Assembly: GCA_030848705.1 (NCBI GenBank)
Contig: CM061239.1
Span: 89,386,363 to 89,450,362 of the forward strand
Length of the DNA: 64,000 nt
Source of the DNA: Heracleum sosnowskyi
Taxonomy: Eukaryota > Streptophyta > Magnoliopsida > Apiales > Apiaceae
Reading direction: 5' to 3'
Each line of letters begins with the position of its first letter. The stretch's first letter is position 1. Shown in pieces: positions 19,883 to 32,491 of the stretch. Both the position numbers and the translations under genes were made by a program. Below the pieces are notes generated by a model. The model saw only the letters and a program-made list of their open reading frames with translations. It was not told the origin of the DNA and ran no database searches.

Positions 19883-21160
19883 TGTTAGGCTCAAGACATG
19901 TCTGAATACCACCATTAACAAGCCTACACTATGTGACTATGTCACATTGCATAACCTAGTGAGTTCTATCACTGGGATATAGTATAGGTCTCTAATGTAC
20001 TTGTCTTGTTCTCATGAACATTAGCTTGATCATGTATGCTCAAAGTTATAATGAGCTTAGTAAAGTTTCTTGCATCTAGATTGTATATAGGCCACTGAAT
20101 AATTGTCCTGGTAGAAGTTCAGAAATGTTCATGCAGCAGGACAAAGAAGAATAAGGCCATGAAGGAATAAGTTGCAGAAATTTGTCTAAGGCATTATATA
20201 GCAAAGTCAGAAGAAAGCTATGTCGTGAAGTCACCAATATCCATGTCGTGAAGTGCTATATCGCATAGTCCATTTTGTACTATGTCGAGAAGTCCTCAAG
20301 ATTCATGTCGTGAAGTGTTGAAGTCAGCAAAGTCAAAGAAGCCTAGATCGTGAAGTCCTCAGGAGCCTCATGTCGCATAGTCGTCAAATGACTTATGTCG
20401 CATAGTCGTCAAATGACCTATGTCGCATAGTCGTCAAATGACTTATGTCGCATAGTCGTCAAATGGGCTATGTCGCAATGTCTTCAAAGGCTATATCGCA
20501 TAGTCCTCTCAATGGAGATCGTGAAGTCAGGAATGAAGTGGAGTTCACGATATCAACACTTAGCCGTTTACAACAAGACAAATCAAGGTACAGAACCAAG
20601 AATCAAAAGAGACAAATACTGAAGCATTTGTTCTGGCAAGGTGGTCCAAAGAACAGATGGCAAATCTACAGCTAAACTTGGAGAGAAAGATAAGAGACAA
20701 GCAGCTACAGAAACGGGAAAGACTCCGAAAAGCAGGTGGTCCTTCCTGACACAGTTAACGTCTTATGGCAGGACAAGTTGGACTTTCAGCAAGGGGTAAC
20801 TGTGTAAAAATAGGTGTGTGCACTAGTTTGTATAGGGCTTATATATATCATGCACATCCTATTGTAAGCTGTAAGAGAGATACACATAGTTATTTGCTAA
20901 GCTCTTTTCTCTGTAAGCAATCAAGTACAAACTGTTCTTGTTTAGAAGCCAGAAATTCGATTGTGAATTTCTTGGAAAGCTGTAGTATTTAATTTGCTTA
21001 TACAAAGTAGATTAAAGTGATTGTGCGTGTTGTTTACTTTCTGCATATTACATAGCATAATCATATACAGTTTACATTTAGTTTCAAGAAAGCAAAAATC
21101 CATCAAACTATCCATTCACCCCTCCTCTGTCTAGTTTCTAGGTGATATTCATTCCTAACA
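19883..21160 (+). repeat. 3' LTR of the SIRE-like element
   Basis: Nearly identical to 7136-8439. By eye there are about ten substitutions, and the 26-bp motif array has exactly one unit fewer (1,278 versus 1,304 bp). A TATA box lies at 20840-20848. It is followed by the ATAAT target duplication. Confidence 0.92.
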
Positions 21161-21398
21161 ATAATATGTTAACTACTTCTTTGTGAATTTGATTTCTTCT
21201 TCTTCTTCATAACTTCGAATACTTCCAATATTTTATTTTTTCCTATAAATTCGAACAACTATTCTACTTCTAATATGTTAAAACATATTTTTTGATTTAT
21301 TAGTATTTAAAATTAAAAAATTCTTGAAAATTAGAAAAATAGTTTGAGACAATCTTAGATGCGCCACCTAACCTTCCACGTATCCTACTTTATATATA
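21161..21398 (-). mobile_element. Helitron, 5' part (continuation of 5119-7135)
   Basis: It carries the same TATAAATTCGAAC and TTCTACTTCTAATAT phrases as 5.2-7.1 kb. It ends in a segment (GATGCGCCACCTAACC..CCACGTATCC) like the Helitron-type 5' ends at 4318-4382 and 4801-4862. It abuts the 3' end of the next Helitron at 21399. Confidence 0.5.
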
Positions 21399-24300
21399 CT
21401 AGCTTATAACCCGTGCAATGCACAATTATTTAAAAAAAAAAATTATAATGATATTAATTAATGAAATGATTTTTAATTTAATGATGATTCAGTCATTATA
21501 ATTCAACTGAAATTACTCGGGAACCCGAATAGAAGGTAAAGTTATGAATTTTTACATTTACAATTCTATTTAGCTTAGAAAACTTACTCATTTTTTATTT
21601 ATATTATTAAAATTTACTTTTTAGTATTTGAATATAATTCTAATGACAATCAAACACACTTTTTAATATTAACGGTTCTTAATTCTTTATTTCAAAATCA
21701 ACGATCTTTATTAGTTTGACAGTAATGAACCAAAATTTTGGATAAGATCCCGTGCAACGCACAACTCTTTTTTTTAATATATATATATTAATTGTTTTGT
21801 AATATTTTTATGTTAATAATTTTTTAACTTTATTAATTAGATTGTAGACGCTCAAATAACTATTTGTATCTTGAGTTCTAAAAATTAGATTTGAATGTTT
21901 ACGACACACACGAAACTCCTAAAATAATATTTATTTAGTAACAGTTTAACAATTCTTTTTTAATTGAAAATACACTGAAACTAAAGAGAAAAAAAATAGG
22001 AAAGTGACGAATTTTAATATTAATAATTCTTATTGAACTTAGGAAACTTATTTATACCAGCTTATAGCCCGTGCAATGCACGGATATATTTTAATATGTT
22101 TTTATTATATTAATCACAATTTTATTCTTAGTATTCATATTTGCTTTAAAATTTTTAAAATTATTTATATTTATAATTCTAAACTAAAATTTTATTAATA
22201 TATTTTAACGAATATCGAACCTTGAACTTTTGAAAAAATAATTTATCTATTAAAATATAAAATATTAATTGACATTGTATCAACGGTTTTCATCTATTTA
22301 TTTTAAAATTCAACGATGCTTACTTTTTTGTAGTACAATCGTGCCTTAACGACCAAACTCTTGACTTTCTTTTTTAATATATTTAGATATAAAATATTAA
22401 ATTTTCTATTTGATAGGTTGTTGATGGAGTTCGAACACCTCACGGTTATCATCTATCTCTTTTAAATTTCAACAATTATTATTTTTTGTATGGTATTGTA
22501 CCTTGACCACCAAAATTATGAATAAAATATAAAAAAATATATTTCTGGCTCTGGATAAATTATTTCATGTTGTGTTTACCTTGTCCAAAACATTTATATT
22601 ATATATATATTTATTCAAATTTATATGACTCAAAATTAATTTTTTTTTATTAATTTTTAAAATAGATAATGTTAATATGTTATTGAGTTATTCGAAATTT
22701 AAATTTTTGTTAGTATTTTATGAATGTGAGGATAAAGATCTCGACTTCTGAGGTAGTAATTGATCATTTGAGTATATTATATTAAGTATCTAATTATTCA
22801 CTTTTCTAATTTATTAATAAATCAAAATATATGTTAAGTAAATATTTAAAAATAGATTATTATATTTATTTGTTTACATGTATTGTGATCTTAGGAAAAG
22901 TACGTTGATATTAACTTCATGATCCTTGTTCTCTATAAGTATTATATTCATGATTATCGTTAATGAATATGAAACTCTCACTTTTTAATAATATTTTGAA
23001 TTATATTTTAACGTTTGTTATATGTTAAATAATATAATATGATTTGGATGAATCAAAGTGTTATGCCCCTTTTAAAAAAAAAGTGTTATGTTGAAATTAA
23101 TTAAATAAGTCATTTTATTTGTAAGTAAAATTTCTAAACTAAATTCTTGTACAGGATTTCTCATACGTCTCTTATATCATAACATAGGGATCCATGTGTA
23201 TTATTGTTAGTAATGATATACATAAGTATTATATTGAGAATTTTCAATTTATACTTATATCTGGTTTAAATTATTACATCTTTAATAATTAAATTTAACG
23301 GTACTCATTTCTATATTAAAATCTAACAATTCTCTTTTTTTTGGTACTTGACCAAAATTCTGGATAAAATTCCTGCTACACTTATTAATAGAAACCCTAT
23401 TTCAAATTATAATTTATTGTTTATAATTTGGGTTCTAAAAAAATTATAATGACGAGAATGGGCTATGTCGCATGCGTTCTAACACAAATTGTACATGTTT
23501 GAGAATTGCACTCTGTCGCACCGTATGGCGAGCATGGATTAGGTTTTTTTTTTCAAAGCGCATGGATCAATTTTCTAAGTAAAAGTTAAAATATTTTGTA
23601 GTTGTTAGAAGTCGATCCCTAAATCTATGATAGTACATTCATATTATCCTTTTTACTTTTATTATATACTAGCTTATAGCCCGTGCGATGCACGGTTACT
23701 TAAATTTTATTTATAATTATTCTGTTTATAATTATATTTTTATTATCCATGCAACACACGATTGTTTTTTAAATATTTATAATTATATTTATTTATGAAT
23801 ATTTTAATATTTAAAAGTTATTAGTTTACATGATTAAATTATTGTTAAAAAAGATTTAGCCAAAAAAATTATAGTTAATTATTTGATATTTATTATATTT
23901 TACACGCTAAACTATTCTAAAACTAAAAAGAGAATAAAGTGACGAAATTTAATGTTGAGAATTCTATTCGATTTAGGAAATCTACTTATATGTAGTTTAG
24001 ATTATTAGAATACCCTTCATTAACCAAATACAGTTTTTAATGTTAAATCTAACGGTTTTCATCTATCTATTTAACATTAAACGATTTTGATTAGTTTGGT
24101 ATTAAATGAGTTTCCTTATTTAATTACAACTATTTTTATGTTTTGACTTTTTAGAAAATCCAGTCCTAATATAATATCTTTTAACTTATATCATTTTTAG
24201 ACAATAACTTTTTTTTATATAATATAATCTTGATCATCTATTTTTAAAAGTATTGGATCTAACGACTGAGAATGTTTTGACGGTATTTAGAAACAAACTA

Positions 24301-27067
24301 CCATGATAACATCATTAATTTTTATTAATATTTATAATATTTTTAATTTTTAATTTTTTTAAATATTTATTGCTAAAATATAATATACTCTTTTTTGTAA
24401 TATGTTAAAGATGCGTGAACTTTGAACTTTTGAGAAAAATAAATTATCAATTAAAATATATTTTTTTTGTAATAGTTTTTTTTTTTTTGAGTCGGAATTA
24501 ATTCAATAATAAAAAGCCATACGACATCTACAAAAATGGTCGCGTCGAACAAACATAAAACAGAAACAATCGCTAATTACTCCATTTTTCTTGGAAATAC
24601 AATCCCGCGATTTGTTGAAGATGATATATTTACATTTACCCGCTTCACCACATCCAGTTGGAGCTAATCCAGTTTGAGCTATCGACTATAATTGCAATCC
24701 CCTAAAAGCTTCCATCCCTAAATCAAAAACCATACTCTCACTAATTGTAATAGTTTTTCTTTTAAAGTAGTACACTGTGACGATCAAAATTCTGTATAAA
24801 ATTCATTTTTTATAGTATATCCTATAAATATCTATGTTATTATATTAAATACTAAATAATGAAAGTTTCCTTATAAGTTTGGTCGCTTTGTTTGATCACT
24901 CAATCCATAATCGTTGGATGTTTCAAATTAAATTGTTGAAAAATATCATGTAAAATGATCTAAGGTTTGAATCTACCAACAACATATTAAAATTTATAGG
25001 TTTTTTTTTTTAAATAAAGAATTTTTTCATTTTTTTTCTTGCAGACATAGGTTATTTGATAATATTTTTTGTAAAGTACGATTTTTCAGAAAAGTACTAT
25101 ACTAATTGATTAAGATAACTAAATTATATTTAATTAAAAGACGGTTTAACAATTTTTATCTAACTGGAATTATCTATGGAAGAGAAAAGAAAATCACGAA
25201 TTTTTTACATGGAGAATTCTATTGAATATAGAAAACTTATTTATATTTGGTTTAAATTATCAAAATACACCTTTTAGAATTTAAATATAATTCTATTATT
25301 AATAAAACACACTTTTTAAATATTTGATCTAACGATTTTCATTTATCTAGTTAAGATCTAATGGTCCTTATTAATTTGGTTGTCTACGACCAAAATTTTG
25401 GATAAGATCCCTATTATGATTATTATATATAAGGATTTAATATAATAAGAATATCAAGTATATACTGATATAAGTATCTTACTAACTGCTTTTACTTTTA
25501 ATGTTTCGGTTTTATTTACAGTGTATATAAAATTTTAAAATACATTATTACTTAAAAATTATTAAACAGAATAAAAATTATGTTATGATTATATAAAATT
25601 TTATTCTCATATTATTATATTCTTTATCGATTTGAATTTGTTCTTAATTAATTTTTATACTTTTTTGAAAGAAACATAAAATTTCTCTATATTTAAAAGA
25701 ATTAGTGGAAAAATAAATAAATTGGTGCTACAATAATAAAAAAAATATTTACTAAAATTTAGATACACGCTTTACTATTTGGGTTCTATTCTGAATTTTA
25801 GAAATTGAATTTTGACGATTTTACAACTCATGCGAAACTAACGAAATTATCTTTAATTTAATGATGGTTTAATAATTATTATCTAACTTGGCCAGTTGAC
25901 CTACTCATAAAATAAACTGAAAAGAAAAGATGGTTAAGAAGTTTTACATAAAGAATTCAATTCAATATAGAAAATCAATTCAATTTTTAAATTATCAAAG
26001 CACACTTCTTATTATTTAAATATAATCCGTCATTTAATCAAATACACATTTTAATATACGTATTATATTCAAAATTATCGTTTATGAATATGAAACCCTC
26101 AATATTTTAATAAAATTTTGATATTATCCTTTTATGTTTGTTATATGTAAAATAATATAATTATAATTTGGATTAATCAAATTGTTATGTTCCTTTAGAA
26201 AAAAAAGTGTTTAAATTTATTCATGTACAGGAGTTCTCAACGTAGGGTCCACGTGTATCATTGTAATCGATATGAATTGTTATCTTGATATTTGGTTTAA
26301 TAATTATTATCTAACTGGAACTATGCATAATTCAAAAGAAAAGATATTTAAGAATTTTTACATAGAAAAATTTTAAATTATCAAAATACACTTTTTAGTA
26401 TTTAAATATAATTCTATTATTAATCAGATACACTTTTTTAATATTAGATCTAACAATTCTCATCGATCTATTTAAGATCTAACTATAATTATTAATTTGG
26501 TCGTAATCGTACACGGACGATCGATTTTAATTTTTTCTTAAATTGATTTTTAATATTTTATTGAAATAAAAATAGAATTTATAAATTTAAAAGAATTAGG
26601 AAAAAAAATTAAATTGGTGCTACAATAATAAAAATATATTTATTAAAATTTAGATAATAACTTTACTGTTTGGGTTCTATCTTGAGTTTTAGACAACAGA
26701 TTTTAACGATTTTACAGCCCACGCGAAGCTTACAAAATTATCTTTAATTTAATGATGGTTTAATAATTATTATCTAACTGGAACTATCCATAAACTAAAC
26801 AGAAAAGATAATTACGAATTTTTACATAAGGATTTCTATTCAATATAGAAAACCTATTTATAATTGGTTTAAATTATCAAAATACATATTTTAGTATTTA
26901 AATACTATCCTATTAATAATCAAATACAATTTTTAATATTATATCTGACGGTCCTCATTGATTTGAAGATTTATAGTTTAATAATCCAACGGATCATATA
27001 CTTTTGGTAGTACAGTGACCAACCAAAGTTTTGGATAAGATCTCCCTTACGCTTATTATATATAAGG
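21399..27067 (-). mobile_element. Chain of nested, head-to-tail non-autonomous Helitrons
   Basis: On the - strand, 3' ends of the form CCGTGCATYGCACGGG, TTATAAG, CTAG|T occur at 21399, 22057 (CTGG variant) and 23669. A fused end (GTGCGTTGCACGGG) lies at about 21748-21760. Matching 5' ends (TCCTTATATATAATAA...GGGATCTTATCCAAAA) lie at about 25435 and 27067, with degenerate ones near 23400 and 24800. Several 3' hairpins sit directly against another copy's 5' end. Interior sequence recurs between copies (ATCTAACGGTYCTCAT, GACCAAAATTTTGGATAAGA). No Rep/helicase ORF. Exact copy borders are uncertain. Confidence 0.6.
24481..24744 (-). mobile_element. Short retroposon (5'-truncated LINE end) with target duplication
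   Basis: A T-run at 24476-24488 (a poly-A tail on the - strand) is followed by about 255 bp unlike the surrounding AT-rich Helitron DNA. Both ends are flanked by TTGTAATAGTTTTT (24467-24480 and 24745-24758), an apparent target-site duplication. The end TATTGAATTAATTCCGAC before the A-tail resembles plant LINE 3' ends. I saw no box A/box B pair at its 5' side, so a SINE is less likely. Confidence 0.55.
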
Positions 27068-27344
27068 AGTTAATAAAGATATAATTTATATTTTATATAA
27101 TATAATTTTGATCGTCTATTTTAAAAAATATTAAATTCAATGGTTGAGATTGTTTTTGCGTAATATGATATAATTACTTATAATCCAATAATAATAAAAA
27201 TACTCCAACTTTTGACTTATATCCTTTTTAGATAATCTTGATCCTCTATTTCTAAAAATATAAAATTCAATGATTGAGATTGTTTTGACGGTACCGAGGA
27301 CCGACCAGAGTTTTGAATAAAATCTCACTTATGCTTATTATATA

Positions 27345-28280
27345 CTAGCTTAAAACCCGTGCGATGCACGGATTGTTATTAATAATCATTATTTTTATTA
27401 TTTATGTTTTAATATTTTATTAATTTACATTTGCTAAAAAAATAAGTAGGCGTGTTAAACTTTTTTAAATAATTAAAAGTATTAAAATAAATTTTAAAAT
27501 AAATTAATACCTGTTTATCCGTTATATTTTTGGAAAAGTAGGGGTTTTAGTAAGGAAAAATAGAAAAAGTAACATGTTTTATCTGAAAAGGTAAGTGCCC
27601 GTAATTAAAAGTATTTAAATAGGTTTCAAAATAAATAAGTATGGATTTGTCCGGGATATTTTTGGAAAATGAGGGTTTTTAGTAAGAAAAAATAGAAAGG
27701 GTAACATGTTTTAGTTGAAAATGATAATTGCTGGTGATTGTTTTTAGAAAAATAAAGGATTTTGTTAGAAAAAAATAGAAAAAGTAATGTATTTTAGCTG
27801 AAAAGGTAGTTGGTTATAAAAATGTTATTATTTAATAATAATTTCTTTAGAAAATGAAAAAATTGAAAAAGTAACATGTTTCAGCTGAAAAAGTGCTCAT
27901 AATTAAAAGTATTAAAATAGATTTTAATACTTTTAATTATTAAAATAAAAAAATAGATTTTTAAAATAAATAAGTAAGGGTTTGCCCGTGATATTTTTGG
28001 AAAATGAGGGGTTTTAGTAAGAAAAAATAGAAAGAGTAACATGTTTTTGTTAAAAAAGATAACCGCCCGTGGTTTTTTTTAGAAAAAGAGAATATTTTGT
28101 TAGAAAAAAAATATAAAAAGGTAATGTATTTTAGCTGAAAAGGTAATTGGTTATAAATAATGTTATTATTTAGTGATAGTTTTTAAAAAAATAAGTAACG
28201 GCAATTAAATAAAATCACTAAGTACCGACCGTCCGTCCATCCGACTACCAAACTTTTAATGTTTCGTCTTTAATAATATA
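27345..28280 (-). mobile_element. Helitron copy C (non-autonomous)
   Basis: The 3' end is at 27345-27348 (CTAG after CCGTGCATCGCACGGG and TTTTAAG on the - strand). The 5' end at 28280 reads TATATTATTAAAGACGAAAC on the - strand and lacks the first bases of the intact ends at 28995 and 29554. The body is made of minisatellite units. No ORF. Confidence 0.6.
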
Positions 28281-29400
28281 GCTTAAAACCCGTGCGATGC
28301 ACAAATTATTTTTAATAATTGTTAATTTTATTATTTATATTTTATTAATTGTAACGGTTTGCCCGTGATATTTTGGAAAAAGAGGGGTTTTAGTAAGAAA
28401 AATAGAAAGTAAAATGTTTTCGTTGAATTTTAAAATATAAAAGTAACGATTTGCCCGTGATATTTTTGAAAAAAAGAGGGGTTTTATTAAGAAAAATACA
28501 AAAGGTGACATGTTTTAGTTGAAAAAGATAATTGTCAATTAAAATTATTAAAATAGATTTTAAAGTAAATAAACAAGGGTTTGCGCGTGATATAATTGGA
28601 AAAGTAGAGATTTTAGTAAGGAAAATATAAAATATAACATGTTTTAGCTGAAAAAGGTAATTACCCATGATTTTTCTAGAAAAAGAGGGGAAATGTAATT
28701 ACCAATTAAAAGTATTAAAATATGTTTTAAAATAAATAAGTAAGGTTTTGCTCGTGATATATTTGGGAAATGAGGGATTTTAGTAAAGTAAATAGAAAAA
28801 GTAACATGTTTTAGCTTGAAAAAGAAATTGCTCGTGATTTTTTTAGAAAAAAATGGTAATGCATTTTAACTGAAAGGGTAACTGATTATAATAATTTTTA
28901 TAATAATTAAATAAACAATTAAATAAGACAAGTACCGTACCAAAAAAACATGTACCAAAACTTTCAATGTTTCGACTTTAATAATATAGTATAGATAGAT
29001 AGATAAATTTATAATATTAGTATTTTATGCTAATAAATGGAATAGTCCGTGATATTTTTGAGGTTTTAGTTAAGAGAAATATTAGTTATGAAATATAAAA
29101 ATGAATATACGTTTTGAAAAAAAAAACTAATCGGTTAGTCATTAATAATTATAATATTATTATTTTATTTTATTAAATAGATTTATTCGTGATATTTTTG
29201 GAAAATGAGAGGTTTTAGTTAGGAAAAATAGAAAAGTAGAAATTTTAGTTGGAAAATATAAAAAAGAAAATACAATTTGGCTAAAAAAGGTAATGAGTTA
29301 GTTATTAGCAATTATAACTTTATTATGTTATTTTAGTAAATGAAATTGTTTGCAATATTTTTGGAAAATGAGATGTTTTAGTTAGGAAAAATAGAAAAGA
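27480..29400. repeat. Minisatellite inside the Helitrons, units of about 130 bp
   Basis: About ten degenerate units share TTTGCCCGTGATATTTTTGG, AAAATGAGGGGTTTTAGTAA, AAAAAGTAACATGTTTTAGC and AATTAAAAGTATTAAAATA, for example near 27520, 27650, 27985, 28360, 28450, 28590, 28750, 29050, 29190 and 29350. Unit length varies by internal deletion. The array continues across the borders of Helitron copies C, D and E. Confidence 0.7.
28281..28995 (-). mobile_element. Helitron copy D (non-autonomous)
   Basis: The 5' end TCTATACTATATTATTAAAG starts at 28995 on the - strand. The 3' hairpin GTGCATCGCACGGG and TTTTAAGC lie at 28281-28303, fused directly to copy C. The body consists of the same minisatellite units. 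Confidence 0.6.
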
Positions 29401-29554
29401 TATTCTATATAATAATTTTAATATTTTATCTAACGGTTCTCATCGATTTGATCAAAAATATCTAACGGCTATGAATTGAGTGACCAGACTACAAAAACTT
29501 TCATGACGAGACTACAAAACTTTCAATATTTCGTCTTTAATAATATAGTATAGA
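28996..29554 (-). mobile_element. Helitron copy E, 5' part
   Basis: A further 5' end, TCTATACTATATTATTAAAG, starts at 29554 on the - strand. The body has degenerate minisatellite units. No 3' hairpin is seen between this and copy D, so its own 3' end is lost or it was interrupted. Confidence 0.5.
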
Positions 29555-29964
29555 TAAGAAGTTAATATATATATTGATGATTGGGCACTAAAAATCATCG
29601 TGCTAAATCAAATGAAAAAATATTCAATTTAGGAAAATAATATAAAACATTGTTAAATCATTATATTATATAAAAAATAATTAAAATCATTCATGAATAA
29701 AATTCGACAACGTTTAAAATAATATTATGTTAGTACAAATATTTACACCCGAAAACACCCATGCGTGGTGGTTATTATGCCGGTCGAAACCCGAAAGTAA
29801 TACAAGTTCCTGCAACGTGTAATAGAGGACAAAAGGGATACCACAGTAAAACAAGCATTGGCTACTTTAGCATGAACTGCTGTCCTACACAGACGCGTGC
29901 TTACTGTCTATACATGAACCTCTGTCATATGTATGTGTACGTATACATATATATATATATACAT
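29555..29964. other. Spacer, no gene recognised
   Basis: AT-rich DNA with a short TA microsatellite near 29946-29961. The reading frame at 29761-30030 runs through the microsatellite and into the next repeat and is not credible. Confidence 0.5.
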
Positions 29965-30466
29965 CAGTGTTGTAAAAAGCGGAAATCAGAGTTAATCGGT
30001 GAAGGCACCGTCCAGGCATTAATCGGGTAATCGAGGATTAATCGGAATAAATTTAATAATATTTTTTATATACAATTATAAAATTGTTTCGTTATTTCAA
30101 CTAAACATATGTTATTATCATATATTTATGCAAATATGTTCAAAATGTTATATAATTGTAATAAATAAAATTTTGAAGGTTTAATTTTTCAATTAGAGAT
30201 AAATTTAAGAGAATTTACGATTTAGACATCTAAAATTATAATTATATGTACAAAAATAATGTTTTTCCTATTGTTTAATCAAGTTTCTACCTTTTAATTT
30301 TTTTTTTTAATTTTAACTATTTTTTAATAATTAGCCCGATTTTTGACCGATTAATCCGATTTTTGACCGATTCAGCCGATTTTTGACCGATTTTCGCTTA
30401 ATCAGTCCGGTGGCCCGTCGTCTAGCGATTAATCGGCGATTAATAATCGCCGACTTTTAGAACACT
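29965..30466. mobile_element. MITE-like element, possibly hAT-type
   Basis: The ends are imperfect inverted repeats: CAGTGTTGTAAAAAGCGG at the left, and the complement of AGTGTTCTAAAAGTCGG at the right. CAGTGTT-type ends are common in plant hAT MITEs, but no clear 8-bp target duplication is visible. Inside are repeated GATTAATCGG phrases and three to four tandem copies of CCGATTTTTGACCGATT (30336-30390). No ORF. Confidence 0.45.
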
Positions 30467-30471
30467 TTATA

Positions 30472-31524
30472 GAGTTATTTTCAATTTGTACCCTATGATT
30501 TTAAGGAAAAAAACAGTTTAACACCCATTTTTTGAAATTTTTAGTTCACACCCCATAACTTATAAACCTATTTTCACAATGCACCCCTCCTTTAAAAACT
30601 AAATAATATCAAAGATTAAAGTAAATAAATTCTTTTAATATTTACTCGTACCATCTATAATATTTAAAAAATTAGATACTTATATCAATAAATAGTAAAT
30701 AAGATACTTTTCTTATTTGACCAAATATGTCATACAAGTTAAAATAATTTCTTAATTCATATAAGTCCACTTAAACGGGGCCAAATACCCATTATGTGAA
30801 TTGATTATAAAATATAGAGGAAGATAGAGTAAGTTGAATGAAATGCAGAGAAAAAGATAACGTCAAAGAGTTATTCCTTTGTCCGTCTAGGTTTAGGTTC
30901 TTTATATCGGAGGATGAAAGCTTGACATGAATGTTAAGATTCATATAATGTATAGTTCGATATATTATTTTAATTTATTTTTTTATTGAATAAAAATTTA
31001 ATGTTTAATTTTTTATTTAGAAAAAAAAATTTAAAAAAAAATTGTGAAACTATAATTTATACGTGCGTTAAAATATGTGTCAAACAATGAAAAAAATTAG
31101 GGGGCCTAGTGAATATAAATAAACATATACGTGTAGTAGAGTATATATAGAAGGGGTGCATTCTGAAAGTGAATTTATAAGTTATGGGCTGCCAACTGAA
31201 AGTCACAAAGAGTGAATACTAAGGCTCCGTTTGTCATTGCTATTGCAAACAGTAACAACAGTTTTTTTTTTTGAAAAACAGTTGAAAAAGTGTTTGGTAA
31301 AATTTAAAAGATGTTTTTCTGCTGTTTTTAGAGAAAGTAGGTCCCATACTTTTGAAAAAAGCTGTTTTTTCAGCTTTTACAGAGAGCAGTTACTGGTTTC
31401 AAAATCAAAACTCAGCAAAAATATTAATTTTTTATATTATACACCAAAACATGTACCGATCAAAAATATTACCAAATCTGAAAACTGAGCCTAAATTCCT
31501 AAGGGTGTAAAGTGAAAATAACTC
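30472..31524. mobile_element. Element with nested terminal inverted repeats (1,053 bp)
   Basis: The left end GAGTTATTTTCAATTTGTACC (30472-) is the near-complement of the right end (AGGGTGTAAAGTGAAAATAACTC, to 31524). A second inverted pair lies inside: 30548-30592 (CATAACTTATAAACCTATTT, AATGCACCCCT) against 31153-31187. The arms therefore form a long imperfect hairpin. A separate MITE has been inserted in the right arm. No transposase ORF was seen and the superfamily is unassigned. Confidence 0.5.
31223..31491. mobile_element. Tourist/PIF-Harbinger-type MITE
   Basis: 269 bp with TIR GGCTCCGTTT / AAACTGAGCC (one mismatch) and a 3-bp TAA target duplication (31220-31222, 31492-31494). The TIR type and TAA duplication are typical of Harbinger-derived MITEs. 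It lies within the right arm of the larger inverted-repeat element. The reading frame at 31231-31488 is fortuitous. Confidence 0.65.
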
Positions 31525-32491
31525 ATATATGTACGACAAAACAAGAGTCTATGCCTCTATGGTCTAGGGTGGCTTTTCTTTCACCCTCAACATTACAAGG
31601 CTTTGTTTGGGTAAACCCCCATTTCTCTGTATGTATATTTCTTGCTTTTCTTTAACATTTCTTTACTACTTTATAAATTTTAATGTTATAGGAATTTAAC
31701 TAGTGGCTCTTTTGTGTTATTGTAAGGTTGATATATGTGTGTGTATGTTACAGAGGGGGTAAAATCTGGTATGGGTTTCTTGAAATTTATTTTTTCTTCA
31801 TCTTCCGAGTTTGTGCATACAGCATATATGTATCTTCCCAATACTATATTGTGGGTTGTCAGTTGAAATTTAATCAAACCCTTTATTTGTGGGCACACAC
31901 ATTTCATCTTCTAGTGTTTTTCTGGCTTTTGGGTTTTTGTGCATATTAAAATTTTTAATGTCTGGTGTTGGATGTTTTCTGATTGTTTATGGGGTCAAAT
32001 TGGGCTGATACTATATAAGACTGCAACATAATTTGTTTGCATTGTTATGTTTAAGATATATATTGATGAAAACACAAAAGATTCAGCTCCATGAAACCAT
32101 ATTTGTGTATATTTGTATCTTGTTGACGAATCTTGTTAATCATCTTTCTGTTTGTTCTTTGACTATGTTTGCTTATAAAGATTTTACGCATTTGTTTAGT
32201 TGATAAAGATACATATGTTCGACGGGGGACAGTGCCCTGTTGGTATTGCCTTCTTGATGGTTTAGGGTTTGAATCATGTTGAGGATAAGGGAGAAATTAA
32301 AACACTACAGGCAATCTATATAGTGCCATATGAAATGGGAATATACACACTTTAAATTCAATAGCATGTAGCATGTTGTCGAGATTTACTTTCCTTTTTA
32401 TGCTTCTTTGCAATTTGATCAGGATTCCATGACTATACTGCATTGTTATAACTTTGCAGAAAACATAAAGGTTGATTCAAAACTCATTCCC
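31525..32491 (+). promoter_or_regulatory. Upstream region of the F-box gene with a probable 5'-UTR intron
   Basis: A donor-like TTTGG|GTAAAC at 31611 and an acceptor TTTGCAG ending at 32459, 32 bp before the ATG, fit an 849-bp intron in the 5' untranslated region. The stretch between is T-rich, as plant introns are. The small reading frames at 31686-31949 are probably intronic noise. No TATA box was pinned down. Confidence 0.35.

Larger units (their letters stand above)
7136..21160 (+). mobile_element. Complete SIRE/Maximus-like Ty1-copia retrotransposon
   Basis: A full element of 14,025 bp bounded by LTRs of 1,304 and 1,278 bp (TGTTAG...CTAACA). The 5-bp target duplication ATAAT at 7131-7135 and 21161-21165 is perfect. 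The order is LTR, PBS, gag, pol (protease, integrase, RT, RNase H), spacer with motif array, aORF1, aORF2, PPT, LTR. The integrase-before-RT order makes it Ty1-copia. The long gag with two zinc knuckles and the extra ORFs after pol point to the SIRE/Maximus lineage. The LTRs differ by about ten substitutions by eye plus one repeat unit, so insertion was recent. All four reading frames are long and unbroken apart from the stops between them. Confidence 0.93.

Noticed and set aside
29761..30030. 89-codon reading frame
   Set aside because: It runs through a TA microsatellite and into a MITE end; chance frame.
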